Source: Amoebidium appalachense (Eukaryota > Ichthyosporea). Taken from it: a stretch of DNA of 64,000 bases. Positions 43,962 through 53,540 of the stretch are shown one piece after another (within the stretch, counting starts at the first letter, position 1; each line of letters begins with the position of its first letter). Location: NCBI GenBank assembly GCA_963693365.1, contig CAVNZM010000006.1:5828001-5892000 (forward strand). The letters are read 5' to 3'. The notes beneath the pieces are model-generated. The model worked only from the letters and a program-made list of their open reading frames with translations. It did no database searches and was not told the origin of the DNA. Both the position numbers and the translations under genes were made by a program.

Positions 43962-44549
43962 GTTACAGTTCTAAATTTTATTCTATTTTAAAAAGTTGAA
44001 ATTCTAAAATCCTAAATCTTATGATTTAATGGTATGTGGATTGTTCAAATTAATGTGCCGGGTCGCTCGGTTTATTAGATAGAAATGGGGCCTGTAGATG
44101 GGTCTCAAATGTCGAGATCATTAATAATCGATCTTTCTCGGTTCCACGCCAGGCTTTGGATGTATGTATGTGTTTGGCCGCTGGGTATATTAGGGATGGG
44201 ATACGCTTAAATTGCATTTCAATAGATAGATAGGCTTATGTGTAATAGCAAATATGACGGTATGTATAATTTGTGCGCTGTGTCTACAAATTGGATCTTC
44301 AAATTTTATAATAAAAGGAGGCTGCATTTGGTTTGGGCCTAAAATAAATACAACGTGTGTTTGTGACACGCTTGACACCGGCCAAGTGTGGCTGACGTCA
44401 TTGCCAGTTGAATTACGAATTTTCATTGACCTGCTTCTGCAAGTAACGGGATAGCGTTCGTTTTTAGGTTTTTTTTTGTATTTGAATGTGGGTGGGTGGG
44501 TGGGGGGCTCCCCGAGGGATGTGTGACAACTCCCTCCCATCTGTGCACC

Positions 44550-44584
<35 letters not shown>

Positions 44585-45850
44585 ACCCACCACCACCAAC
44601 CGTTACTTCTTCCTTTGCTTTTGACCAGCGCTTCAAATTTTGATTGGGGCTGAGTTATCACGCACAATACATGTGTTCGTGTGTGCGTCTGCAACTTGTG
44701 TGCCGTGGCATTTGGGGTGTGTTAATGTGTCAGAATGGGAGGCATGCATGACTGCATGGGCAGAGTGTGCACATGCATTATACATTCGGCACTGCTGATC
44801 ATTACGTGTTGTGTCCCACATGTGTGTTTTACTAAATGTCGGCAGTGCGTGTGTGCGTGCGTGCGCGTGTGCGTGCGTGCGTGCGTGTGTGCGTGTATTT
44901 GTGTGTGTATCACAGTGCTTGAAAATCCTTTTATATACGCTGTAGGTTGGCACACAGTGCTTGAAAATCCTTTTATATACGCTGTAGGTTGGCACAAACG
45001 TGCATGAGCCTTCCGTGACATGTGTCTGTGTATCTTGGATGTGTGTGGGTGTTTCTGTTGCTGGTGATGAATGTATGATGCATTGTTTGCGCCGGACATA
45101 TTAATATTTGGGGGGGGGGGGGGGGGGGGATTAGGGTGGAGGATCGCAGAGAGCGAGAAAGAGGTGGGGGAGGAGGGGGGGGGGGGGGGGGGGGGGGAGG
45201 GGGGATTCGAGGGGATTAAGAGAGAAAAAAAGGATCGAGAAAGTGCGCGTATGTGCGGGTCCGACGTCGACGTCAGTTGATTTATGTGCCACCACGCAAG
45301 TAGTATGGCCCTGCGGCAGTCTGTGAGCGTGGCCGTGTATGTGTGTGTGTGTATGTGTGTGCCTGCAGCTGTATGCATGTGTGTGTGTGTGTGCGTGTGT
45401 GTGTGTGTGTGTGTATGTGTGTGTGCTAATATTACGTGCTATCTGCTTATAATATGCGTGTGTCTGTGTGTGTGTGTTCCATGTGTGTGTGCGCGCGCGT
45501 GCCGGTCACCTCGCCGCGCGTGCTTGCGTGCGTGCTTAAGTTAGTGCGCACGCGCGGTTGTGTGTGTGTGCGCGCGGGCGTGTCTGAGCATGTGTGTGAC
45601 ATTTTTGACCGGTGCACGTGTTAACTTGCTAACTCCAACGTAGTGTAGTGGTGAACCCGGTATGGCCATAAGATTCTCTCGCGAGTGCACCGTAGCCAAC
45701 TATGAAAATGAATGCTCGTGAAGCTGGTTGCGGTTGGGAAGGGGTTTGACAGGGTTGAGGAAGATCGTGTGGGGAATAACAAGCCGTGGGCGGTGGGGCA
45801 GGCGGTGGAGAGGGGGGGGGGGGGGGATGGGAATGGGATGCCTAGAGTTA
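43962..45850. other. Intergenic, no gene seen
   Basis: Contains the DUF455 3' UTR, a TGACGTCA at 44393-44400, C/G runs (44550-44584, 45111-45129, 45178-45197) and TG/CG-rich simple sequence (44848-44900, 45330-45600). No supported coding frame. Confidence 0.55.
44911..44994. repeat. 42-bp perfect tandem duplication
   Basis: Unit CACAGTGCTTGAAAATCCTT continuing to TGTAGGTTGGCA is present twice with no difference (44911-44952, 44953-44994). Confidence 0.95.
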
Positions 45851-45877
45851 CTACAGAAGTTTTTCTAAACTTGCATC

Positions 45878-45883
45878 TTTATT
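45878..45883 (-). terminator. Poly(A) signal candidate for the membrane-protein gene
   Basis: AATAAA on the minus strand, about 185 bp after the stop codon of the gene at 46066-46944. Confidence 0.4.
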
Positions 45884-46065
45884 CATCAGATACATACAAT
45901 CGCACGATATGCAGCATTGTATCATAAGGATCAAAGGTTTCGTCTAATTTTCCTTAAAGGTATATAGATGCGCATGCATGCAAAACTATAGCATATGTCA
46001 TTTACAGTAAGGCTGCTACATATATGGTTTTTTTTTTTCGTTCACTGCCGTTTTTTACTCTTCTG

Positions 46066-46944
46066 TTACACGCGTTTTTGACTAAATTTCACACCGGTAG
46101 CACGTCCAATACTCTGCAAAATGCTTGCCCACAGACCACTGCCATACTTCTGCGCCTCCGTGCCGGCCTGAGGGCGCTGCAACCAAATAGTGGATACTGT
46201 CTTATATGCTATCGCCAGGATCATCTGGCTGACATATGCAACAGCACAAACAATGGTCCCAACCTGACCATACAGCAGGGAAATGGTGATGGATGTGCCC
46301 CACACCAGTCCGAGAGACGCGGCCCGGTTGAAATCTTCACCTGCCGCTATCAGCAGAACAGAGACCAACCGTGTGAAAGGTTGAGCAAGGATCAGTGCCA
46401 AGCTTTTGGCAAGGCGAGAAGTGGAGGGATACTCGGTGGAAGCAACGATTTCACTATGGTCATACGTGTAGAAGAGGGTGAGGACGAACAGGTTCATCAC
46501 GGCACCAACTCCATACGGACGCACGTGGCGGGACATCATCCACCCGACAGGAATGGCGACAAACAGAAGGCACGAGTAGAGCAGCTTGAGTGCAGGAAGT
46601 GGCAGCCGTATTGTGTGCGAGTCCAAAAACACTTGGGTGATCAACACGACGAGGGTGGCGTAGTAGGTCACGTAGTGGAAGTAGTGAAGTGGGAAGATGG
46701 AGCGATATTTGATGGCGTTGATACGCCCGCGGTACTTGAGGGTGAGGGCGACTGCTGGTAAGGACAGTGGCATGTAGAAAAACAGCACGAGTTTGAGTAT
46801 TGGGATGTACCCATCATACACATCGTGCATATGCATAGACAGGTTAGGTAGGTGTGAGCTCGCAGAGCCTTGTGGGATATCGATGGCCATGGTGGTGGTG
46901 TTAGCCAGCGCCATGTCGTAAAAACTAACTGCTTCGAAAGCCAT
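46066..46944 (-). CDS. Multi-pass membrane protein, family not recognised
   Basis: A single uninterrupted frame of 292 codons with ordinary composition, ATG in good context (ATCATGG) and TAA stop. The first 45 residues are hydrophilic. Hydrophobic segments then follow at roughly residues 48-70 (ILKLVLFFYMPLSLPAVAL), 90-112 (YVTYYATLVVLITQVFL), 118-140 (LKLLYSCLLFVAIPVGWM), 148-163, 187-205 (LVSVLLIAAG nearby) and 213-250 (two segments), so six or seven membrane spans with a basic cytosolic-type tail (SQKRV end). No signal peptide. No introns, unlike XPO4 and the DUF455 gene. I do not recognise the family and assign no function. TATATAAT at 46998-47005 (minus) and several CCAAT/ATTGG motifs at 47145-47205 suggest a promoter. 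Confidence 0.75.
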   Translation of the reverse strand: MAFEAVSFYDMALANTTTMAIDIPQGSASSHLPNLSMHMHDVYDGYIPILKLVLFFYMPLSLPAVALTLKYRGRINAIKYRSIFPLHYFHYVTYYATLVVLITQVFLDSHTIRLPLPALKLLYSCLLFVAIPVGWMMSRHVRPYGVGAVMNLFVLTLFYTYDHSEIVASTEYPSTSRLAKSLALILAQPFTRLVSVLLIAAGEDFNRAASLGLVWGTSITISLLYGQVGTIVCAVAYVSQMILAIAYKTVSTIWLQRPQAGTEAQKYGSGLWASILQSIGRATGVKFSQKRV

Positions 46945-46997
46945 GATGATGTATGTGTTGGTGTATTGAATTAATCAAATAGTTTTGATTTGCCAAG

Positions 46998-47205
46998 ATT
47001 ATATATGCGTACTAATATTAGCTGTTCTTTCACTGTGAAGGTTTCTCGCGGCTGGAGCCACTGTGACTGGATTCCTTACTGAAACTGGTTGTTTGTGATT
47101 CTGACTCTGGCGGCGGATTTATACCTTTTGCATACACCCAGCTAGCCAATCGGCTACGCGGTAATCAGTAATCTGGCGTGATTGGCTGAAAAAGATGGTC
47201 ATCCA
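46998..47205 (-). promoter_or_regulatory. Putative promoter of the membrane-protein gene
   Basis: TATA-like TATATAAT about 55 bp upstream of the ATG. CCAAT motifs in either orientation lie at about 47145, 47181 and 47202. A second TATATAAT on the plus strand (47241-47248) could drive divergent transcription. Inferred from motifs only. Confidence 0.35.
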
Positions 47206-47668
47206 ATCAAAATATTTGAAAAAAATTCTAGAACTAGATCTATATAATCTGACTGGTGTAAGGGAATCTTGGTCAGATGACAGCACTGCACGCGTCTCAG
47301 TGCGAGATGAGGGTAGGCTGTAGTGCACCATGGCATACTGTACAATAATATGTGACCACAGAGCTTATTCTAAATAAAAGCCTATCTATTGCATTTTCTT
47401 TTGCACCTACACCGTATTCTTAGACACGTAATGTTGGGCGAGCATTCGGCATGTAGGCGTGGCGTGAAGGACCGGGTTTATTCTTCGACGCGGTCCAGTA
47501 CGTACTACTACGTACCTGCCAGCCGACGTCTCCATGTGATCTGACTAGTGTAGTACCATGACATCTACAACACAAGTCATGCTTTTTCGTGTGAAGGCGG
47601 GACCCCTTGATAAATATCTTTGGAGAGTGTGGCGAGGGACGAGCCGAGGGGTGCCGGGCATATATGCA

Positions 47669-47968
47669 TGTATACGTATGACCATGGACTAGAGGCTTGC
47701 AGACATGGAGCGGGCAAAAAAACAAAAAAAGAAATCAAAAGCCCAAAACGAAAACTAGAGCAAATGATCAAGCAATGGGGGGCTAAAAAGGAGGGGGGGG
47801 GGGGGGGGGGGGGGGGTTAGCTGTATACGTATGACCATGGACTAGAGGCTTGCAGACATGGAGCGGGCAAAAAAACAAAAAAAGAAATCAAAAGCCCAAA
47901 ACGAAAACTAGAGCAAATGATCAAGCAATGGGGGGCTAAAAAGGAGGGGGGGGGGGGGGGGGTTAGCT
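47669..47968. repeat. About 150-bp tandem duplication ending in a G run
   Basis: Copies at 47669-47821 and 47822-47968, identical except for the length of the G run. The unit begins TGTATACGTATGACCATGGA and ends AAAAGGAGGGG...GTTAGCT. The perfect match marks a very recent duplication or an assembly duplicate. Confidence 0.95.
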
Positions 47969-48019
47969 ATTAGCTAGGTGTAATAAAGCACGAAGTTGAT
48001 ATTATCGATATAAACGAAA

Positions 48020-48553
48020 AGTTGCACCTTGAACAGAATAAGCAGTCTGAGCCTTGCCAAACAGAGAACTCAAACATGCATAGAGGCTATGTATGGACAT
48101 TCGTGGTGGTGGGCCACATGGGAGTGGGGGGAGGAAGGGGCGGGCGGGGGGGGGGGGGGGGATGAGAAGAAAGCCTCGGAAATTTTCCTAGGAGGGGAGG
48201 GGGAGGGGCACCGGGGGACGCCGGGGCCCGAGAAACCCCTTTCTCCACAACCGGTCAGTTTTCCTTTAATTGCCCGTTCGGCTATAGATGGCCAGGATCC
48301 TCCCATCCCCCCCCCCCCCACCCCCCCCCCCCCCCCCCCCCCCCCCCCTCTCTCTCTCCCTCCCTCCTCCCCCCTCCCCCCTCTCCCCCCCCCCCACCCC
48401 CCCCCCTCTTCCCCCCCCCATCCCACGTATGACTCATCCGTATACCATACCACAACTGCCCCCGCAGTGCGCTATTGCATGTAATTTGGAGACCGTAAGA
48501 AGCGGTACATGTTGTTGCTAGCATTGAGGAAATGGTGTGTACATCAATGGGTG

Positions 48554-48628
<75 letters not shown>

Positions 48629-48885
48629 GTGTGTGTGTGTGCACTCGCGCGCACGTTCGCGTGCGCTTGTTTGTGTGTTTGTGTTTCTGCGTGTAGATTT
48701 GTGTGCGTCTGTGTGTGCGTGACCGTGTGTGTGCGTGTGCGTGTGCGTGTGTGTGTGCACGTGTGCGCGCACGCGGGCGATGGGACTTGTGTATGTATTT
48801 CGGTCTGTCTCTCTTGCTAGCTCTCGCTGCTCGTGTGCGCGTGTGTGCGCGTGTGCGCATATGCGTGCGTATCAGTGTGTGTATA
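48020..48885. repeat. Low-complexity DNA with (GT)n, retrotransposon target region
   Basis: G run at 48148-48161, C-rich block at 48305-48420, (GT)n at about 48549-48640 and degenerate TG/CG sequence to 48900. No gene seen. The non-LTR element inserted at the end of this TG-rich tract. Confidence 0.7.
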
Positions 48886-48900
48886 TGTATCGTGGTGTGT
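48886..48900. repeat. 5' target-site duplication of the non-LTR element
   Basis: TGTATCGTGGTGTGT, identical to 63773-63787 immediately after the poly(A) tail. This fixes both ends of the element. Confidence 0.92.
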
Positions 48901-49529
48901 ACAGTCGCACCATGTCCGGCTCCCGATCACATCAAAACCACATGTAATCGGTGATTAGGCTGCATGATTCTGCAAATTCCGCATTAAGTCAACCAATAGG
49001 CACATTAGACCGCACCAGAACCCATAGAGATGACCAATCAGAGTAGACATTCCGCGCATTTTTGTCAGGTTAAAATTTAAGTAGCACAGGTCGCCACGAA
49101 AACTGGTCGGAAACACGTGAAAACGTGTTTTCTAGCTCCTCTAGTCCAACGGAGAACTCCTAGCACACCTAACAGCCGGGCCCAGAAAAACTCAAGCGGA
49201 TAGAGGTACACGTTAGCTACAGGGGACACTAAAAGCCGTCCCCGTAGGCCGGCGGGCACGGGAGTTACGCGCCGGAAAGGAGCCCCCCCTTTTTTTTCCC
49301 TGCACTTGACACAAAACCAACGTTTCCTCTTTCAGTGGTAGTGACCTTTGTCTGGGGGGAAAAACATTAACGGCACAGAATTCACACACACAGTAGCAGA
49401 GTAGAACGCGCACAGAGTAGCCGTATCCACAGATACCAGCATCCTGCACTCACCCTTTTCGCACACACAAAGTCAACAACCATCTAGCAAATAAACGCTA
49501 CCCAAAACATAGCTGCACCCACCCCTACC
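48901..49529 (+). promoter_or_regulatory. 5' untranslated leader of the retrotransposon
   Basis: 629 nt between the 5' duplication and the ORF1 ATG. It carries CCAAT motifs at about 48993 and 49034, and must contain the internal promoter if the element is autonomous. A tiny open frame starting at 48911 stops after 11 codons. Confidence 0.6.
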
Positions 49530-51893
49530 ATGGAAAACCACATGGAGCTAGACGGGGACACGTCCCTCACTGCAATATCCACCTTAAACCCACCCACACC
49601 CAATCACACGGATAGGGCAACCGAGTCGGTAGAAACCACACAACCGATGGGGGAAAGCATGGGGGTGGGAGCGAACCCTCATCATCCCCCGGGCTCTGGA
49701 GGAAACGAGCGCTTGTCGGGCAAAAGAGGAAAGGAGGAAACAGAGGAGATGGAGAGGTCTACCTCACGCAGGACGGACTATGCCATACCAGGTAAAACTA
49801 ACGCCCCCACCCTTTCCATACTGTGTCCCCTGCCAGCAGACGACGGACACTCTGAAGCGGGCTGGTTGGCTCGGGTGTATGACTTCGTCAGCACCCAGAA
49901 CCTAGCAAACAGGTACCTGGTGCACAACCGAAACCAACGGGGCATAGAGATCATGGTAGGCACAGAAGCAGAGTGGGAGGCACTAGTCACAGCACTGGTG
50001 GGGGAGGGCATTTTACCTGCCCCCCCACCCCACCCCTCCATCCGCCCGAACCCCACACGGTACATGGTCCTAATCCCGAATAGAACGGTAGAAACGTGCA
50101 ATTTTCCGAGGATAGGACGAGCAAGTGACGTGGCAACCGTGCTATATGCCATAGACCTTCACCCAGTGACCGTAACCTGGCTCCCCCCAAACCCCAACTT
50201 CCGTATCGCCAGGGAGCACTGGGCGTATGAGGGTAATTATGAGGTGGTTTTTCCGGACGACGAACACCATAGGAAACGCATAATAAATCTCCGAGAACAC
50301 TTTAGGGTCAACCGGACCTCTCTAGTGGAGGAAACATACATGACGGCGGCCCCTGCAATGCACAGGCACCGGGCCTGGGCTATCACCACACCCGGCTTAA
50401 ACGAGGACACACGCCCCCCCCATCTCGAGGGGTACGATCATCGCCTCTATGAGAACACCAACCCCACCCCCCGTGTGGTGGACACCCCTCCCGAGTGGCC
50501 CCAGGCCCGACCCTTTCCGACACAGGAGGGGGGGGGGGAGGAGTCAGAGGCAGTTCTGTTGCTAATCCCCATCCCACAGTCTCACATGTGTGGGTTGTGT
50601 TGGGAGCAATCCCACAAACTAACAGACACAGAGTGCCCGTTTGTTCAGTGCCTAACCTGTCGGGAGGTGGGGCACGAACCGGATGAGTGCCCCAAAAACC
50701 GCACCAGCTGTCCGTACTGTAACCGGCCGTTACACGTACACGGAAACCCCAGTAACCCCATCGCCACATGCCTGCAACGCCGCCGAAACTGCGGTAACTG
50801 TGGGGAACTGGGCCACCCCGCATATAAATGCCAACGGAAACCCCTTTTCGCACCGGGTATTATCGTGTTGGTGGGCTTGAGTAGTCTAGACCCACCTGAC
50901 GACTCTTTCTTCGCCACCGTGATTGAGTGGCGGGACTATGTACACGTCCAGGCACTCCGCCAGGCACTCACGTACTCCGGCCTTGGCCCCCCCGGGGAGG
51001 GGGCCACCCGGGAGGGTAGAGCCGGCAGAGCCCCAGAGGTGAATAAGTGTAGGGTCACAGGGCACCACTTCATCACCATGCCCATCCCCGTAAGCCACAC
51101 GGACTACCCATACCTCCGGGACCACCCGGAGGGAATACTTCTGTCGTTTAATACCGGGGCACCAAGCCCCCGCGAATACACAGTACGTGCCCGCCTCACC
51201 ACCGTGGACAGGGCGACCGTGCTCCTCGACCACCCGCGGCTAGGGCAGAGCACACATCCCACAGACAACACACCACCACTCGAGGCCCCAGACGAAGACG
51301 ACCAATCATTGGCCTCCGCGCCGTCGCACCAGCCCTACCAGGCCCCGTCCCCACCTCCGCCGGTGTCGCCCACAGGGGACCCCGTGGCGGACCTGACGGC
51401 TCGAGTAAACCGGCTCGAACTACAGTTGGCCAGCCAGGGGGCCACCATACACAACGTGCACCGTGAGGTGCAGGATACGACTGCCCAGCTGAGGGGTATG
51501 GAGCAGTCGATGGTTAGCATGCTCGAACGGCTAGGGGACCGCCTTGCCCTCACACTGGAAGCCCGTTTGGGCGGGGCTAGGGGGGGGGAGGGGGAGGGGG
51601 GAGAGCACTCTACCCCAGAGACCCGAGACCCCCAAGCCACCGAGCCATTGAGGCCCACAGAGGCACAACACCCCAACAGCGGCGCCCCCCCCAACCAAGG
51701 CGGGGGCCCCCAGGGGCCCCCTCACAACGCCAACCCACACAGCCCACACGCCCATCCACACCACACAGGTCCTCGGTTAACTCGACACGGGGAACTGACC
51801 AAGGTGCCCGTCCCCCATCGCATGGGGACGGGCAGGCATAATGCCGACCCCATCCCCCCCCGCCCGGACACCCGGCGCCGGCAAAGGGGGTAG
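49530..51893 (+). CDS. Retrotransposon ORF1, gag-like nucleic-acid-binding protein with zinc knuckles
   Basis: 787 codons, ATG at 49530 and TAG at 51891-51893, no internal break. Residues 1-90 are acidic and Ser/Thr-rich. About 95-270 is a folded-looking region (LANRYLVHNRNQRGIEIMVG, then VTVTWLPPNPNFRI). About 354-440 holds a Cys/His cluster with at least two canonical CX2CX4HX4C knuckles (CLTCREVGHEPDEC and CGNCGELGHPAYKC) and two variant ones. A coiled coil follows (DLTARVNRLELQLASQGATI), then a Pro-rich tail. Zinc-knuckle ORF1 proteins coat the element RNA and act in the cytoplasmic RNP. The end overlaps the start of the endonuclease frame by 53 nt, in another frame, suggesting re-initiation or frameshifting. 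Confidence 0.9.
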   Translation: MENHMELDGDTSLTAISTLNPPTPNHTDRATESVETTQPMGESMGVGANPHHPPGSGGNERLSGKRGKEETEEMERSTSRRTDYAIPGKTNAPTLSILCPLPADDGHSEAGWLARVYDFVSTQNLANRYLVHNRNQRGIEIMVGTEAEWEALVTALVGEGILPAPPPHPSIRPNPTRYMVLIPNRTVETCNFPRIGRASDVATVLYAIDLHPVTVTWLPPNPNFRIAREHWAYEGNYEVVFPDDEHHRKRIINLREHFRVNRTSLVEETYMTAAPAMHRHRAWAITTPGLNEDTRPPHLEGYDHRLYENTNPTPRVVDTPPEWPQARPFPTQEGGGEESEAVLLLIPIPQSHMCGLCWEQSHKLTDTECPFVQCLTCREVGHEPDECPKNRTSCPYCNRPLHVHGNPSNPIATCLQRRRNCGNCGELGHPAYKCQRKPLFAPGIIVLVGLSSLDPPDDSFFATVIEWRDYVHVQALRQALTYSGLGPPGEGATREGRAGRAPEVNKCRVTGHHFITMPIPVSHTDYPYLRDHPEGILLSFNTGAPSPREYTVRARLTTVDRATVLLDHPRLGQSTHPTDNTPPLEAPDEDDQSLASAPSHQPYQAPSPPPPVSPTGDPVADLTARVNRLELQLASQGATIHNVHREVQDTTAQLRGMEQSMVSMLERLGDRLALTLEARLGGARGGEGEGGEHSTPETRDPQATEPLRPTEAQHPNSGAPPNQGGGPQGPPHNANPHSPHAHPHHTGPRLTRHGELTKVPVPHRMGTGRHNADPIPPRPDTRRRQRG

Positions 51894-53540
51894 CGCCCGA
51901 CACCACACAAACACTCGGCACGGCGCAAAGTCCGGGTCCAGAGGCCACAGACATGATCCACCATTGGAGAACACAGCCCTGGAAGCACTTGAAGGGGAGC
52001 TAGTCTCGCCCATCAACCACGCAAATTTACCACCAGCCAAACCACACAGCCACCTTCGGATTGGAACTTTAAACCTGGCCGGACCTACCACTCGTACCGG
52101 CCAGGACAAGATCGTCGAGGCAGCCAGGTGGGCTGCCTTTGCAGACATGGACGTAGTCATTCTGACGGAGACCGGGACCACCCCGGGCTCCTTCACACGC
52201 ACAAAGTTTTCCATTCGAAACGAAGGTATCCCCATGCGTGCCACGTATGTATGCCCACCAGCCACCACCACTGGACACACACACACAACACTCTCTGCCT
52301 CAGAGGCCGGTATCCCGGTGGCAGAGAGCTCGTCCAATGACCAAACCACACCGTCACTAGCCCAGGAGGAAACACGATTCCGCTACACGGGGGTGGTGAT
52401 ACTTACAAACGAAACGTGGTTTAGACACCAAGGAAAACCACATAGCAAAAATGCACGAATGCTAGCTATTCCATATCACACAAAACGGCACACAACGTGG
52501 GTGATAGGACTTTATCAACACACGAATGCAACACAGGGAAACGTCAGACAGGCCCGTCGACTCACCTCACAGGTAGCCAGATTTCTCACCTCCCTCCCGG
52601 CCCCCAACGACACCACTGTCATCGTGGCCGGGGATTTCAACGAGGTGTGCCACCCTACTCTGGACAGGGCACGGCCCGAAACCGGCCCCAGTTCAGCACA
52701 GGCAATGCCCACAGGACTCGTGCCCGGGCTGCTCCACGAGCTGATGGACGCCCATCTACTCATAGACAGCTACCGAGCCGAACACCCCACCACCAGGGAA
52801 TATACGTACCACAGCGGTCCCCACCGCTCACGCATCGACTACGTATACATCCCGGCGGCGTTACGCCCAGCACTGGTCTCAGCCTCCGTCACGGAATTAC
52901 CGGATCTTCACACCGACCACCACCTGGCCTGGTGCGAAACTGGGCCCCATCCTAACCTGCCGGGCCAGGGACCAGGGCCAACCCGAAACCAACCCACACC
53001 GAGACTCCAGCTGAAACCGAACACCACACAGGAGGACTGGGCACGTTTTACCACCGGCACGGAGGCAGCCTTCACGTCCCCCCCAACCACCACCCCTACC
53101 CAGGCGGAGGTGGAAGGGAGATGGGAGTACATGGCCGCCACCATTCTCTCGGTGGCAAAAACCACAGTGGGCCGGACCAAGAGCAAACCAGAGAAGTCCA
53201 CGTCAAAACCGACGAAGGTCTTCCCGGAGGACAACGAGCACGCGGAGCTACACCGGCTCCTCAATGCAACGGACCGGGCGGCAAATCCACAGGGTTTCTG
53301 GGAGAGGGCCAAGGAGCTGGCCGTCCAATATGGCTGGCCAGCACCCCCTCCCCCTCCGGAGCCCCCCCCACCGGTACCCCCAACAAGCAGTCCCATCATC
53401 CCACTGTACACAGCCGACCCCAACAACCCCCCGGGCATCCCCCCCACCCCCCAGGACACCCCCCCCCTCCCCCCCAGGCACACCCGTCCCAGACGGGGTG
53501 GTATCAGGAGGAGGGGGACCCCGGATCCACCCAGCAGCAC
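51841..53540 (+). CDS. Retrotransposon ORF2, apurinic-type endonuclease part
   Basis: Frame opens at ATG 51841, overlapping ORF1. The endonuclease domain spans about 52054-52950: RIGTLNLAG (catalytic Asn), VVILTETG (catalytic Glu), VIVAGDFNE (Asp and Asn), SRIDYVYI and LHTDHHLAW (Asp-His). All classical exonuclease III/APE residues are present. This enzyme nicks the chromosomal target. After it comes a helical linker to about 53330 and then Pro-rich sequence. This frame continues into the tandem repeat and closes at 54219; the downstream reverse transcriptase is one frame back (-1), with the likely change in the C runs at 53427-53475. Confidence 0.88.

Noticed and set aside
46024-46761. Plus-strand open frame of 245 codons opposite the membrane-protein gene
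   Set aside because: It is antisense to a frame with clear hydrophobic segment structure, TATA box and poly(A) signal; the plus-strand product has no recognisable features.
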